A stretch of 64,000 bases of DNA, from positions 2,356,001-2,420,000 of the forward strand of contig NZ_CP015098.1 of the NCBI RefSeq assembly GCF_001611795.1, read 5' to 3'. A model generated the notes under the pieces. It had not been told where the DNA came from. It ran no database searches and saw nothing but the letters and a program-made list of their open reading frames with translations. Both the position numbers and the translations under genes were made by a program. This stretch comes from Streptomyces qaidamensis (GTDB lineage: Bacteria; Actinomycetota; Actinomycetes; Streptomycetales; Streptomycetaceae). Positions within the stretch are counted from its first letter, which is position 1, and the number at the start of each line of letters is the position of its first letter. Shown piece by piece: positions 36,078-49,523 of the stretch.

Positions 36078-36129
36078 CGACAGCGCCTGCCCGCTCGTCC
36101 GGTCGGGGACTGTTGGGCAGACGCTGTCG
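36078..36129. terminator. Hairpin between chitosanase-like gene and gltD
   Basis: Stem of 14 pairs with one mismatch: 36078-36085 with 36122-36129 and 36087-36092 with 36115-36120. The inner 22 bases hold a GTCC/GGAC helix. It separates converging genes and can act on both strands. Confidence 0.65.
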
Positions 36130-36171
36130 GTGTTCCGCACGCCGTTGTGCGGGACGTCTTGTGAGGTGCTG

Positions 36172-37627
36172 TCAGACCATCAGCGCGCGGTCCGTCGGAC
36201 GGATCGGCGCCGGCAGCTCGCTCGTGCCCGTGAGGGCACGGTCCACCCCGCGTGCCGCCGAGCGGCCCTCCGCGATGGCCCAGACGATGAGCGACTGGCC
36301 GCGGCCGGCGTCACCGGCGACGAACACGCCCGGCACGTTGGTCCGGAAGTCGGCGTCGCGGGCGATGTTGCCGCGCTCGTCGAGCTCCAGGCCGAACTGC
36401 TCGACCAGGCCGTTGTCCCGGTCGGTGCCGGTGAAGCCCATGGCGAGGGTGACCAGCTGGGCGGGGATCTTGCGCTCCGTGCCCGGCTTCTGGGTCAGCT
36501 TGCCGTCGATGAACTCCACCTCGGTGAGGTGCAGCCACTGGACGTTGCCGTCCTCGTCGCCCTCGAAGTGGGTCGTCGAGACCGAGTAGACCCGCTCGCC
36601 GCCCTCCTCGTGCGCCGAGGTGACCTTGTACAGCATGGGGAAGGTCGGCCAGGGCTGGTTGGTGGGGTGCCGCTCCTCGCCCGGGCGGGGCATGATCTCC
36701 AGCTGCGTGACGGACGCCGCGCCCTGGCGGTGGGCGGTGCCGACGCAGTCCGCGCCGGTGTCGCCGCCGCCGATGACCACGACGTGCTTGCCCTCGGCCG
36801 AGATCGGAGTGGTGACGTAGTCGCCCTCCTGGACCTTGTTGGCCAGCGGCAGGTACTCCATGGCCTGGTAGATGCCCTTGAGCTCGCGCCCGGGCACCGG
36901 CAGGTCACGGGCCGTGGTGGCGCCGACGGCCAGGACGACCGCGTCGTAGCGCTTCTTCAGGTCCGTGGCCTTGAGGTCGCGGCCGATCTCGATGCCGGTG
37001 CGGAAGCGGGTGCCCTCCGCGCGCATCTGCTCGATACGGCGGTTGATGTGCCGCTTCTCCATCTTGAACTCGGGGATGCCGTAGCGCAGGAGGCCTCCGA
37101 TGCGGTCCGCGCGCTCGTAGACGGCGACCGTGTGGCCGGCCCGGGTCAGCTGCTGGGCGGCGGCGAGACCCGCCGGGCCGGAGCCGATGACCGCGACGGT
37201 CTTGCCGGACAGGCGCTCCGGGATCTGCGGGGCGACGTCCCCGGTCTCCCACGCCTTGTCGATGATCGAGACCTCGACGTTCTTGATGGTGACCGGCGGC
37301 TGGTTGATGCCGAGCACACACGCCGACTCACAGGGAGCGGGGCACAGGCGGCCCGTGAACTCCGGGAAGTTGTTCGTCGCGTGCAGACGCTCCGAAGCCG
37401 CCGCCCAGTCCTCGCGGTAGGCGTAGTCGTTCCACTCGGGGATCAGGTTCCCGAGCGGGCAGCCGTTGTGGCAGAACGGGATGCCGCAGTCCATGCAGCG
37501 GCTGGCCTGCTTGCTGATGATCGGCAGCAGCGAGCCGGGGACGTAGACCTCGTTCCAGTCCCGGACGCGCTCCTCGACGGGGCGGGACCTGGCGAGTTCG
37601 CGCCCGTGGTTCAGGAAGCCCTTCGGG

Positions 37628-37635
<8 letters not shown>
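36172..37635 (-). CDS. gltD: Glutamate synthase (NADPH) small subunit
   Basis: A 487-residue subunit that takes electrons from NADPH and passes them by FAD and Fe-S clusters to GltB. The N-terminal cysteine cluster [17 protein letters not shown] binds Fe-S; FAD site [21 protein letters not shown] site [13 protein letters not shown]-terminal [14 protein letters not shown] closes the FAD fold. Its ATG lies eight bases inside the end of gltB, so the two are co-translated. Confidence 0.96.
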
Positions 37636-42226
<4,591 letters not shown>

Positions 42227-42289
42227 CGGCTCTCCCGTCGTCGTCATCTGGCATATGTGCACGTGCCGAGGGACGACGTTGGCCCTCGC

Positions 42290-42316
42290 GTGATCGCAAA
42301 ATTTCGTGCAGGTTAC
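42290..42316 (-). promoter_or_regulatory. GlnR-like box, gltB-proximal
   Basis: On the minus strand the order is GTAAC-n6-GAAAT-n6-ATCAC, matching the actinobacterial GlnR pattern gTnAc-n6-GaAAc-n6-gTnAc with two mismatches. It is 64 to 90 bases upstream of the gltB ATG. Confidence 0.5.
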
Positions 42317-42543
42317 ATGATGGAGCGGTTCTCGGGAACCGGGATAATCCGTTCCAGCATGCGGACACTGCGGGTTCGCGGCGGGGGTGCCGCACCAGCA
42401 GCGGAAGCTATGGAGGGACCGCACGGAACGACCGGGTCAGATCGGTTTCCGTCGGCCCGGGGAGCGGGACAGGCGTCTTCGCCCGACCGCTGGGGCGCGC
42501 GGCGGGCGTCGTTGCCCGCAGCGCTTGGGGCTCATGCCCGGTG

Positions 42544-42581
42544 GCCACACATCCGAAACCCACGAGTAACGGCTACTTATG
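42544..42581 (+). promoter_or_regulatory. GlnR-like box, gltB-distal
   Basis: On the plus strand GCCAC-n6-GAAAC-n6-GTAAC-n6-TTATG: the two central five-base sites are perfect for the gTnAc/GaAAc pattern with exact six-base spacers; the outer two are poor. It is about 320 bases upstream of gltB. Confidence 0.5.
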
Positions 42582-42608
42582 CGGCCCCTCGCATAGATCC
42601 GAGCCGCG

Positions 42609-43340
42609 CTATCCTACGGCCGTTCCGAACAAGGTGCCCAGGGCGTACGTCACACCGGCCGCCGCGCCTCCCAGGAACAGCTGCCGCAAACCGCTGTACC
42701 ACCAGGTGCGCGCCGTCACCCTGGCCACCACCGCACCGCACAGGAAGAGCCCCAGCAGCGCCAGCAGCACCGCGGGCCACATGCTGCTCGCTCCCAGCAG
42801 ATAGGGCAGGACGGGAATCAGCGCGCCCAGCGCGAAGGACCCGAAACTCGACACCGCGGCCACGGTCGGCGAGGGCAGATCTCCGGGGTCGATGCCCAGC
42901 TCCTCGCGGGCGTGGATCTCCAGCGCCTGCTCGGGATCCTTCGACAGCTGCCGGGCCACCTCGCGGGCCAGTCGCTGCTCGACGCCCCGCGATTCGTAGA
43001 GGGCGGCGAGCTCGGCCTCCTCGTCCTTGGGGTGCTTGCGCAGCTGGCGCCGCTCCACGTCCAGCTCGGCCTCGACGAGCTCGCGCTGCGAGGCGACGGA
43101 GGTGTACTCGCCGGCGGCCATGGAGAAGGCGCCGGCGGCCAGGCCCGCGAGCCCGCTGAGGACGACGGTGTGCTGGCCTGCCGCCCCGCCGGCGACACCG
43201 GTCATCAGGGCGAGGTTGGAGACGAGGCCGTCCATCGCACCGAACACCGCGGGACGCAGCCAGCCGCCGTTCACGTCCCGGTGCGTGTGGTTGTCCCGGT
43301 GCGCCTCGTGCAGCGTCGCCTCGGTCTCGATGATGGCCAT
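42609..43340 (-). CDS. VIT1/CCC1-family transporter
   Basis: A 243-residue membrane protein of the vacuolar-iron-transporter family, which exports Fe2+ or Mn2+ from the cytoplasm. N-terminal block GWLRPAVFGAMDGLVSNLALMTGVAG is the family signature; then a helical acidic cytoplasmic domain (about residues 85-145; VERRQLRKHPKDEEAELAAL, EELGIDP) that binds metal in the family; then three more hydrophobic helices. ATG at 43340. Two candidate operators lie upstream. It is divergent from the ADP-ribosylglycohydrolase operon. Confidence 0.9.
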   Translation of the reverse strand: MAIIETEATLHEAHRDNHTHRDVNGGWLRPAVFGAMDGLVSNLALMTGVAGGAAGQHTVVLSGLAGLAAGAFSMAAGEYTSVASQRELVEAELDVERRQLRKHPKDEEAELAALYESRGVEQRLAREVARQLSKDPEQALEIHAREELGIDPGDLPSPTVAAVSSFGSFALGALIPVLPYLLGASSMWPAVLLALLGLFLCGAVVARVTARTWWYSGLRQLFLGGAAAGVTYALGTLFGTAVG

Positions 43341-43378
43341 GGAAGATCCCCACTCCCCGTTCTTTGGACAGGTTCCAG

Positions 43379-43398
43379 AGTTTTACAACACTAAAACT
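43379..43398 (-). promoter_or_regulatory. Inverted repeat upstream of the VIT gene
   Basis: Perfect seven-base inverted repeat, AGTTTTA (43379-43385) and TAAAACT (43392-43398), six-base spacer. AT-rich in a GC-rich surrounding, 39 to 58 bases upstream of the VIT start, so a candidate operator or promoter core. Confidence 0.5.
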
Positions 43399-43428
43399 AC
43401 GCCCAGAATCCCGTCGTCGCCAGCAAGG

Positions 43429-43447
43429 AAAGGCTGCGCTAACCTGC
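43429..43447. promoter_or_regulatory. DtxR/DmdR-like iron box candidate
   Basis: 19 bases ending GCTAACCTGC agree with the DtxR-family consensus (TTAGGTTAGGCTAACCTAA) at 12 of 19 positions, with the right half nearly exact. It lies in the VIT/ADP-ribosylglycohydrolase divergent region. Confidence 0.35.
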
Positions 43448-43555
43448 GGTTTTGCCGTTTCACGCTCAGTTGATGATCAGTGTGCGCAGATGTCGACCGG
43501 GTGATGCTGGGGCTCGTGAGGCTCGGCGGCGCCACCGGAGTGGGACACATGCCGT

Positions 43556-44563
43556 ATGGCATCGATCGCCTGCATCCCCTCCGTGCCGGCGCCCGGTGAC
43601 GCCGCCGGACTTCGCGAACGGGCCCGCGGCGCGCTGCTGGGCCTGGCCGTCGGTGACGCCCTCGGGGCACCGGCCGAGAACATGAAGCCCTCGGAGATCC
43701 GCGCCCGGTGGGGCCGGATCACCGGGTACGTCGCCGAGAAGCCGGCGGGCACGGACGACACCGAGTACGCGATCTTCTCCGGCCTCCTGCTGGCCCGGCA
43801 CGGCTCCGCGCTGACCCCGGCCCATGTGGAGGCGGCCTGGCACGAGTGGATCGCCGACCGCGACGAGGGGCCCTTCCGGGGCGCCGGCTTCAGCGAACGC
43901 GGCACCCTGGAGAACCTGCGCCGCGGCCTGGCCGCCCCCATCTCCGCCCAGCACCGGCACGCCTGGAGCGACGGTCTGGCCATGCGCGCGGCCCCCTCCG
44001 GGGTGTTCGCGGCGGGCCGTCCGGCGGAGGCGGCCCGGCTGGTCGCGATCGACGGCTCGGTGAGCCACGACGGCGAGGGCATCTACGGCGGCCAGGCGGT
44101 GGCGGCGGGCGTCGCGGCGGCGATGGCCGGTGCCCCGCCGACCGCGGTCGTGGCCGCGGCCCTCGCGGTCGTACCCGACGACTCCTGGACGGCCCGCAGC
44201 CTGCGCCGCGCGGTGGTCGTGGCGCACCGCGGGGAACGCGCGGTGCGCTCCGCGGTCGTCATCGGCGGCTACCCCTGGACCGACCTGGCCCCCGAGGCGG
44301 TCGCCCTCGCCTTCGGCGCGTACGCGGCGGCCGACGGCGACTTCGAACAGTCCGTCCTGACGGCGGTGAACATGGGCCGGGACGCGGACACGACGGCGGC
44401 GGTGGCGGGGGCGCTGGCGGGTGCGACCCGGGGAGTGTCGGCGATCCCGCAGGCCTGGAGGGCCCCCATCGGCCCGGTCCACGGCAGATGCCTCCCGGCG
44501 ATGGCGGGCTACCACGTCCTGGACGTGGCGGACCTGCTGACACCGACGGAGGTTCTCCCGTGA
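43556..44563 (+). CDS. ADP-ribosylglycohydrolase-family protein, paralogue 1
   Basis: A 335-residue all-helical protein of the DraG/ARH family, which removes ADP-ribose from proteins or small molecules using Mg2+. All metal-ligand motifs are present: GLAVGDALG (residues about 28-36), TDDTEYA, and NMGRDADTTAA near residue 270. The ATG lacks a strong ribosome site. First gene of a six-gene, overlapped run (43556-50335). Substrate not readable. Confidence 0.85.
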   Translation: MASIACIPSVPAPGDAAGLRERARGALLGLAVGDALGAPAENMKPSEIRARWGRITGYVAEKPAGTDDTEYAIFSGLLLARHGSALTPAHVEAAWHEWIADRDEGPFRGAGFSERGTLENLRRGLAAPISAQHRHAWSDGLAMRAAPSGVFAAGRPAEAARLVAIDGSVSHDGEGIYGGQAVAAGVAAAMAGAPPTAVVAAALAVVPDDSWTARSLRRAVVVAHRGERAVRSAVVIGGYPWTDLAPEAVALAFGAYAAADGDFEQSVLTAVNMGRDADTTAAVAGALAGATRGVSAIPQAWRAPIGPVHGRCLPAMAGYHVLDVADLLTPTEVLP

Positions 44564-45798
44564 CGACGTACGAAGCGGAAGCCGCCGACGGCGACATCGC
44601 CCCACGGGAGACGAGGGCCCCTCGGGTGACAGTTCCGGGCGGTGCGCGGGTGGGAGACAAACCGGCCGAAGGCGAAGCCGAGGCCACAAGACGGCCCGAA
44701 GGTCTCCTGCTCGGCCTGGCCGCCGGCGACGCCGCCGGCTGGCCCGCGGCCCGCCACAGAGCCGCCCGCATGCCCGACTGGACCCGCCGCCTCACCCGCG
44801 AACTGGACACCTTCGCCGAACACAACGCGACAACGACCCTGCCCGTGCCCATCGCCCTGAACCAGTCCCCGGAGCCCCTCCGGCTGGGCCCCTCGGACGA
44901 CGCCGAGTGGGCGGCGTTCGCCGCGGAGGCCCTCCTCCGCGCAGGCGACGACACCGTCCTGAACGACCTCAGCCGGGAACGCCGCACCCGCGCCGCCATC
45001 GACCTCACCTGGAACGCCCTCGCCAGTGAGGTCGCCGCGGCAGCGGACCGCGCCCCCGAGATCGAGTCCGCCGTCCTCCCCCTGCGCGCCCGCATCTCCG
45101 TCCGCGCCGGCCTCGGCAACCTCGCCACCGGCCTGCGCCCGCCCGCCACCGGCCACGACAACCCGCACTACTTCGACGACGCGGCCTGCGTACGCGCCTG
45201 TGTCCTGGCCGTGGCCCACCCCGGCGACCCCCGCCGCGCCGCCGACCTCGCCGAGTTCGACGCCCGATACACCCAGGACGGCGACGGCGTCCACGGCGCC
45301 CGCGCGATGGCGGCGGCGCTCGCCCTCGCCCTGGCCGGCGCGCACACCGACGCCTGTGTCACCGCCGCGCTCGCCGAACTCCCCCAGGAGACGGAGATCG
45401 GCCGCAACGCCCGGCACGCCCTGCGGCTCGCCGCCGACGCGGACAGCGCCTTCGCCCTCGTCCCGCCTCTGGAGCACCAGATCGTCGACCACGTCTACAG
45501 CTACGGCATCGCCGCCGCCGAGACGGTCCCGGTCGCCCTCGCCCTGGCCACCGCGGCCCGCGGCCGCATCGCGGAGGCGATCCCCGCGGCGGCCTGCCTG
45601 TCCCGCGTCGCCGACTCCGCCCCGGCCCTGGCGGGCGCCCTCACCGGCGCCCTGGGCGGCGGCGCGTCGATCCCCGCCGCCTGGCGGGAGACCTGCCGCA
45701 CCCTCTCCGGCTGCGTCCTGCCCCGCCTCACCGGCACGGACCTCGTGGAACTCGCCGGACTCCTGGAAGCCGTACAACCGGCCCGTCCGGGTGGATGA
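44560..45798 (+). CDS. ADP-ribosylglycohydrolase-family protein, paralogue 2 (degenerate sites)
   Basis: A 412-residue member with a longer N-terminus (about 45 residues, low complexity). The GD motif GLAAGDAAGW is kept, the TDDT motif is SDDAEWA, but the C-terminal DxDT motif is reduced to SRVADSAPALAGAL, losing part of the metal site. It may have lost hydrolase activity or use a different substrate. GTG start overlaps the preceding stop by four bases, with GGAGG at 44548-44552. Confidence 0.8.
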   Translation: MTTYEAEAADGDIAPRETRAPRVTVPGGARVGDKPAEGEAEATRRPEGLLLGLAAGDAAGWPAARHRAARMPDWTRRLTRELDTFAEHNATTTLPVPIALNQSPEPLRLGPSDDAEWAAFAAEALLRAGDDTVLNDLSRERRTRAAIDLTWNALASEVAAAADRAPEIESAVLPLRARISVRAGLGNLATGLRPPATGHDNPHYFDDAACVRACVLAVAHPGDPRRAADLAEFDARYTQDGDGVHGARAMAAALALALAGAHTDACVTAALAELPQETEIGRNARHALRLAADADSAFALVPPLEHQIVDHVYSYGIAAAETVPVALALATAARGRIAEAIPAAACLSRVADSAPALAGALTGALGGGASIPAAWRETCRTLSGCVLPRLTGTDLVELAGLLEAVQPARPGG

Positions 45799-45805
45799 TG
45801 CGGCC

Positions 45806-46975
45806 ATGCAGCCCAAACCGCATCAAAATGCCACCCTGGACGAGCGGGTCACCGGAGCACTGGTCGGAGCAGCGGTCGGCGACGCGCTCGGCGGTCCCGT
45901 CGAGGGCTACTCGCCCGAGCAGATCCTCGAACGCCACGGCGGCCGCGTCCACGGCATCGTCGGCCCCTGGCACGGCGACGACTGGCGCACGGCCCGCCCC
46001 CTCGCCCCCTACCACAAGGGCGACGGCCACGTCACCGACGACACCTTGATGACCCACGCCCTGGTCCGCGTCTACACGCGGGTCCGTGACCACCTCGACG
46101 CCTACGCGATCGCCGACCACCTGGTCCCCGACCTGATGACCGAGCCGCGCTGGATCCCGGAACTGGAGGCCGAGGCCCTCCCCCTCCAGCGGATCTTCCT
46201 GGCGGAGAAGTGGCTGGTGACGAGGATCCACTACGGCCACGCCGACCCGCGCGAGGCCGGCACCGGCAACATCGTCAACTGCGGCGCGGCGATGTACATG
46301 GCCCCGGTCGGCCTGGTCAACGCGGCGGACCCGCGGGCCGCGTACGCCGAGGCCCTCGACGTCGCCGGCGCGCACCAGTCGTCGTACGGCCGTGAGGCGG
46401 CGGGCGTCCTGGCGGCGGCGGTGGCGGCGGCGTGCACGCCGGGCGCGACCCCCGACTCGGTCGTCTCGGCGTGCCTCTCCCTCGCGAAGGACGGCACCCG
46501 GGCCGCGATCGAGCGGGTCTGCGAGGAGGCGTCCCGCCACACGGACTTCGAGTCGGCACTGCGCCCGTTGCGCGAGGCGGTCGCCCCCTACGACACGGTC
46601 GGCCCCGACTACCGGTCCCCTTCCCTCGGCGCCCGCCGCCCTTCCCGCGTGCACGCGATCGAGGAACTCCCCGTGGCCCTGGGCATGTTGCTCGTGGCCC
46701 GGGGCGACTACCGGCACGCGATCCTCGGCGCGGTGAACTACGGCCGCGACTGCGACTCCATCGCCACCATGGCCGGTGCCCTGGCGGGCGCCCTGGGCTC
46801 ACCGGTCCCGGAGGACTGGGCCAAGACGGTCGCGGAAGCCAGCCGCCTGGACCTCTGGGAGCCGGCGACCGCCCTCACCGCCGCGGCCCGCGAGATCTTC
46901 GCCCGGGACGTGGCCCGCCGACGCACCCACGAGCAGGCCTTCGCATCCCTCGGAGGCCGGCAATGCTCCGACTGA
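45806..46975 (+). CDS. ADP-ribosylglycohydrolase-family protein, paralogue 3
   Basis: A 389-residue member with complete motifs: GAAVGDALGGPVEGY, VTDDTLMTHAL, and VNYGRDCDSIATMAGALAGA. Of the four it has the most canonical active site. ATG at 45806 follows the previous stop by seven bases; an in-frame GTG at 45791 is an alternative start. The next gene starts inside its last 13 bases. Confidence 0.85.
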   Translation: MQPKPHQNATLDERVTGALVGAAVGDALGGPVEGYSPEQILERHGGRVHGIVGPWHGDDWRTARPLAPYHKGDGHVTDDTLMTHALVRVYTRVRDHLDAYAIADHLVPDLMTEPRWIPELEAEALPLQRIFLAEKWLVTRIHYGHADPREAGTGNIVNCGAAMYMAPVGLVNAADPRAAYAEALDVAGAHQSSYGREAAGVLAAAVAAACTPGATPDSVVSACLSLAKDGTRAAIERVCEEASRHTDFESALRPLREAVAPYDTVGPDYRSPSLGARRPSRVHAIEELPVALGMLLVARGDYRHAILGAVNYGRDCDSIATMAGALAGALGSPVPEDWAKTVAEASRLDLWEPATALTAAAREIFARDVARRRTHEQAFASLGGRQCSD

Positions 46976-48327
46976 CCTGGGTCCAGCCGGAGGACCTGAT
47001 CGGCCACGAACTCCGCCAGGCGGCCCAGGACGGCCGCGAACCGAAGGCCGTCGCAGCCCGCTGGCGAGCGGCGGGCGGCCCGGAGGCCCCGGCCACCGCG
47101 GGCGCGTCCCCCACCCCGGCATCCCGCTACCTGCGCCGGCTGGCGGAAGACCTTCTGGACGAACTGGCCGATCTCCCGAGCGCGTTGGCGGACGACGAAC
47201 CGACGGACCTGGGGAGGATCCGCTCCGCCTGCCCCGACTGGCCGGAGCCCGCGGGCACCCCGGCCGGCATCACCCCGCACCGCCTCGAAGCCGCCTGGCT
47301 CGGCCGCGCCACCGGCTGCCTCCTGGGCAAACCGGTCGAGAAGCTCCCCCTCGACGCCATCCGCAGACTCGCCCGGGCCACCGGCAACTGGCCCCTCACC
47401 ACCTTCTTCACCGCCCGGGGCGTCCCGGCGGAACTCCTCGAAGAACACCCCTGGAACCGCCGCTCGGCATCCACCTCCCTCGCCGAGAACATCGACGGCA
47501 TGCCCGAGGACGACGACCTCAACTACCCCCTCCTCAACCTCGTCCTCCTCCAGCGCCACGGCAGGAACTTCACCACCACGGACGTGGCCCGTACCTGGCT
47601 CGACGAACTCCCCGCCGGCCGCACGTTCACCGCCGAGCGCGTCGCCTACCGCAACCTGCTCAAGGGCCTGGAACCCCCGCACACCGCCCGCCACCGCAAC
47701 CCGTTCCGCGAGTGGATCGGCGCCCTGATCCGCGCCGACGTCCACGGCTGGACCAACCCCGGCCGCCCGGCCGCGGCAGCCGAGCAGGCCCACCGGGACG
47801 CGACCCTCACGCACACCGCCAACGGCGTCTACGCGGCGATGTTCACGGCGGCCGTCATCGCCGCGGCGGCGACCGGCGACCACGACGTCCACGCGTGCCT
47901 GCGCACCGGTCTCACCGTCGTCCCCCCACGCTCCCGCCTGGCCCGTGCCGTCCGCCACGCCGTTCAACTCGCGAACGAACAGCCGGACTTCGACACGGTC
48001 GTCGACGCACTCCACGCCACCTACACCGCCACCCACCACTGGGTGCACGCCGTCCCCAACACCGCCCTCGTCGCCGCCGCCCTCACCCACGCGGACGGCG
48101 ACTTCACCGGCTCGATCTGCCGTGCCGTCAGCGGCGGCTGGGACACCGACTCGGGCGGCGCGACGGCCGGCGGTGTCGCCGGGCTGCTGGCCGGACACCC
48201 CGCGGCACTCCCCGACCGCTGGACGGCGCCCCTGAAGAACCGGCTGTCGACATCCGTCGGCGACTTCAACGGCATCGGCTTCGACACCCTCGCCCACCTC
48301 ACGCACCGGGAGACCCTCCGCCCATGA
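46963..48327 (+). CDS. ADP-ribosylglycohydrolase-family protein, paralogue 4 (divergent)
   Basis: A 454-residue member with about 110 extra N-terminal residues. The first metal motif is replaced by ATGCLLGKPVEKLP (no GD), the second is PEDDDLNYPLL, and the third is SGGWDTDSGGATAGGVAGLL. This class of long family members is found in bacteria in catabolic clusters; the substrate is unknown. ATG at 46963 has CGGAGG upstream and lies inside the preceding gene. CoA-transferase gene starts by ATGA overlap. Confidence 0.82.
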   Translation: MLRLTWVQPEDLIGHELRQAAQDGREPKAVAARWRAAGGPEAPATAGASPTPASRYLRRLAEDLLDELADLPSALADDEPTDLGRIRSACPDWPEPAGTPAGITPHRLEAAWLGRATGCLLGKPVEKLPLDAIRRLARATGNWPLTTFFTARGVPAELLEEHPWNRRSASTSLAENIDGMPEDDDLNYPLLNLVLLQRHGRNFTTTDVARTWLDELPAGRTFTAERVAYRNLLKGLEPPHTARHRNPFREWIGALIRADVHGWTNPGRPAAAAEQAHRDATLTHTANGVYAAMFTAAVIAAAATGDHDVHACLRTGLTVVPPRSRLARAVRHAVQLANEQPDFDTVVDALHATYTATHHWVHAVPNTALVAAALTHADGDFTGSICRAVSGGWDTDSGGATAGGVAGLLAGHPAALPDRWTAPLKNRLSTSVGDFNGIGFDTLAHLTHRETLRP

Positions 48328-49523
48328 CCGCGCCCACGACAGCGCCCCTCACCGGCCTGCGCGTCCTCGACCTCGCCACCCTCTTCGCCGGCCCGATGGC
48401 CGCCACCCTGCTCGGCGACTTCGGCGCCGAGGTCGTCAAGATCGAGCACCCGACAAAGCCGGACCCCTCCCGCGGCCACGGCCCCTCGAAGGACGGCGTG
48501 GGCTTGTGGTGGAAGATGCTCGGCCGCAACAAGCGCACCATGACCCTCGACCTGTCGAAGCCCGGCGGTCGCGCCACCCTCCTGCGCCTGGCCGCCGGCA
48601 CCGACGTGATCATCGAGAACTTCCGCCCCGGCACCCTGGAGAAGTGGGACCTGGGCTGGCCGGAGCTGTCGGCCGTCAACCCCCGCCTGGTCCTGGCCCG
48701 CGTCACCGGCTTCGGCCAGTTCGGCCCCTACGCCCACCGCCCCGGCTTCGGCACCCTCGCCGAGGCGATGAGCGGCTTCGCCGCGATCACCGGCGAACCG
48801 GACGCGCCCCCGACCCTCCCGCCGTTCGGCCTGGCCGACTCCATCGCGGGCCTGACGACGGCGTACGCGGTGATGACGGCCCTCGCGGCCCGCGAGCGCA
48901 CCGGCGAGGGCCAGGTCGTCGACCTGGCCCTGATCGAACCGATCCTGGCCGCCCTCGGCCCCCAGCCCCTCTGGTTCGACCAGCTCGGGCACGTCCAGCC
49001 CCGCACCGGCAACCGCTCCCCCAACAACGCCCCGCGCGGCGTCTACCGCACCGCGGACGGCACCTGGGTCGCGGTCTCCACCTCGGCCCAGTCGGTCGCG
49101 GAACGCGTGCTGCGCCTGGTCGGCCGCCCGGAACTGATCGACGAGCCCTGGTTCGCCTCGGGCGCCGACCGCGCCCGGCACGCCGACGTCCTGGACGAGG
49201 CGGTCGGCGGCTGGATCGCCGCGCGCACCCGCACCGACGTCCTGGCCGCCTTCGAGAAGGCCGAGGCGGCGGTGGCCCCGGTCCAGGACGTCCGGGACGT
49301 GATGACGGACCCGCAGTACCAGGCCCTGGACACCATCACCACCGTCGACGACCCCGAGCTCGGCCCGCTGCGCATGCAGAACGTCCTCTTCCGGCTCTCC
49401 GCCACGCCCGGCGCGATCCGCTGGGCCGGCCGCCCGCACGGCGCCGACACCGACGAGGTCCTGACCGAGCTGGGCCTCACCCCGGACGACGTCACGGCGC
49501 TGCGCGCGGAGGGCGCCCTGTGA
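48324..49523 (+). CDS. Family III CoA transferase (CaiB/BaiF/formyl-CoA transferase type)
   Basis: A 399-residue enzyme that moves CoA between carboxylic acids. Family features: GLRVLDLATLFAGPMAATLLGDFGAEVVKIEHP at the start, the catalytic Asp region VIIENFRPGTLEKWDLG, RVTGFGQFGP and C-terminal VQDVRDVMTDPQYQ. ATG overlaps the preceding stop (ATGA), and the CitE-like gene follows by GTGA overlap, so it belongs to the same translational unit. The substrate could be a dicarboxylate such as a citramalate or itaconate relative, judged only from its neighbour. Confidence 0.9.
   Translation: MTAPTTAPLTGLRVLDLATLFAGPMAATLLGDFGAEVVKIEHPTKPDPSRGHGPSKDGVGLWWKMLGRNKRTMTLDLSKPGGRATLLRLAAGTDVIIENFRPGTLEKWDLGWPELSAVNPRLVLARVTGFGQFGPYAHRPGFGTLAEAMSGFAAITGEPDAPPTLPPFGLADSIAGLTTAYAVMTALAARERTGEGQVVDLALIEPILAALGPQPLWFDQLGHVQPRTGNRSPNNAPRGVYRTADGTWVAVSTSAQSVAERVLRLVGRPELIDEPWFASGADRARHADVLDEAVGGWIAARTRTDVLAAFEKAEAAVAPVQDVRDVMTDPQYQALDTITTVDDPELGPLRMQNVLFRLSATPGAIRWAGRPHGADTDEVLTELGLTPDDVTALRAEGAL

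Larger units (their letters stand above)
42227..42608. other. gltB upstream region
   Basis: About 380 bases between gltB and the VIT gene (both minus strand). It contains GlnR-like boxes at 42290-42316 and 42544-42581 and a hairpin TATGCG/CGCATA at 42578-42595 just beyond the VIT stop. No gene is seen. Confidence 0.6.
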
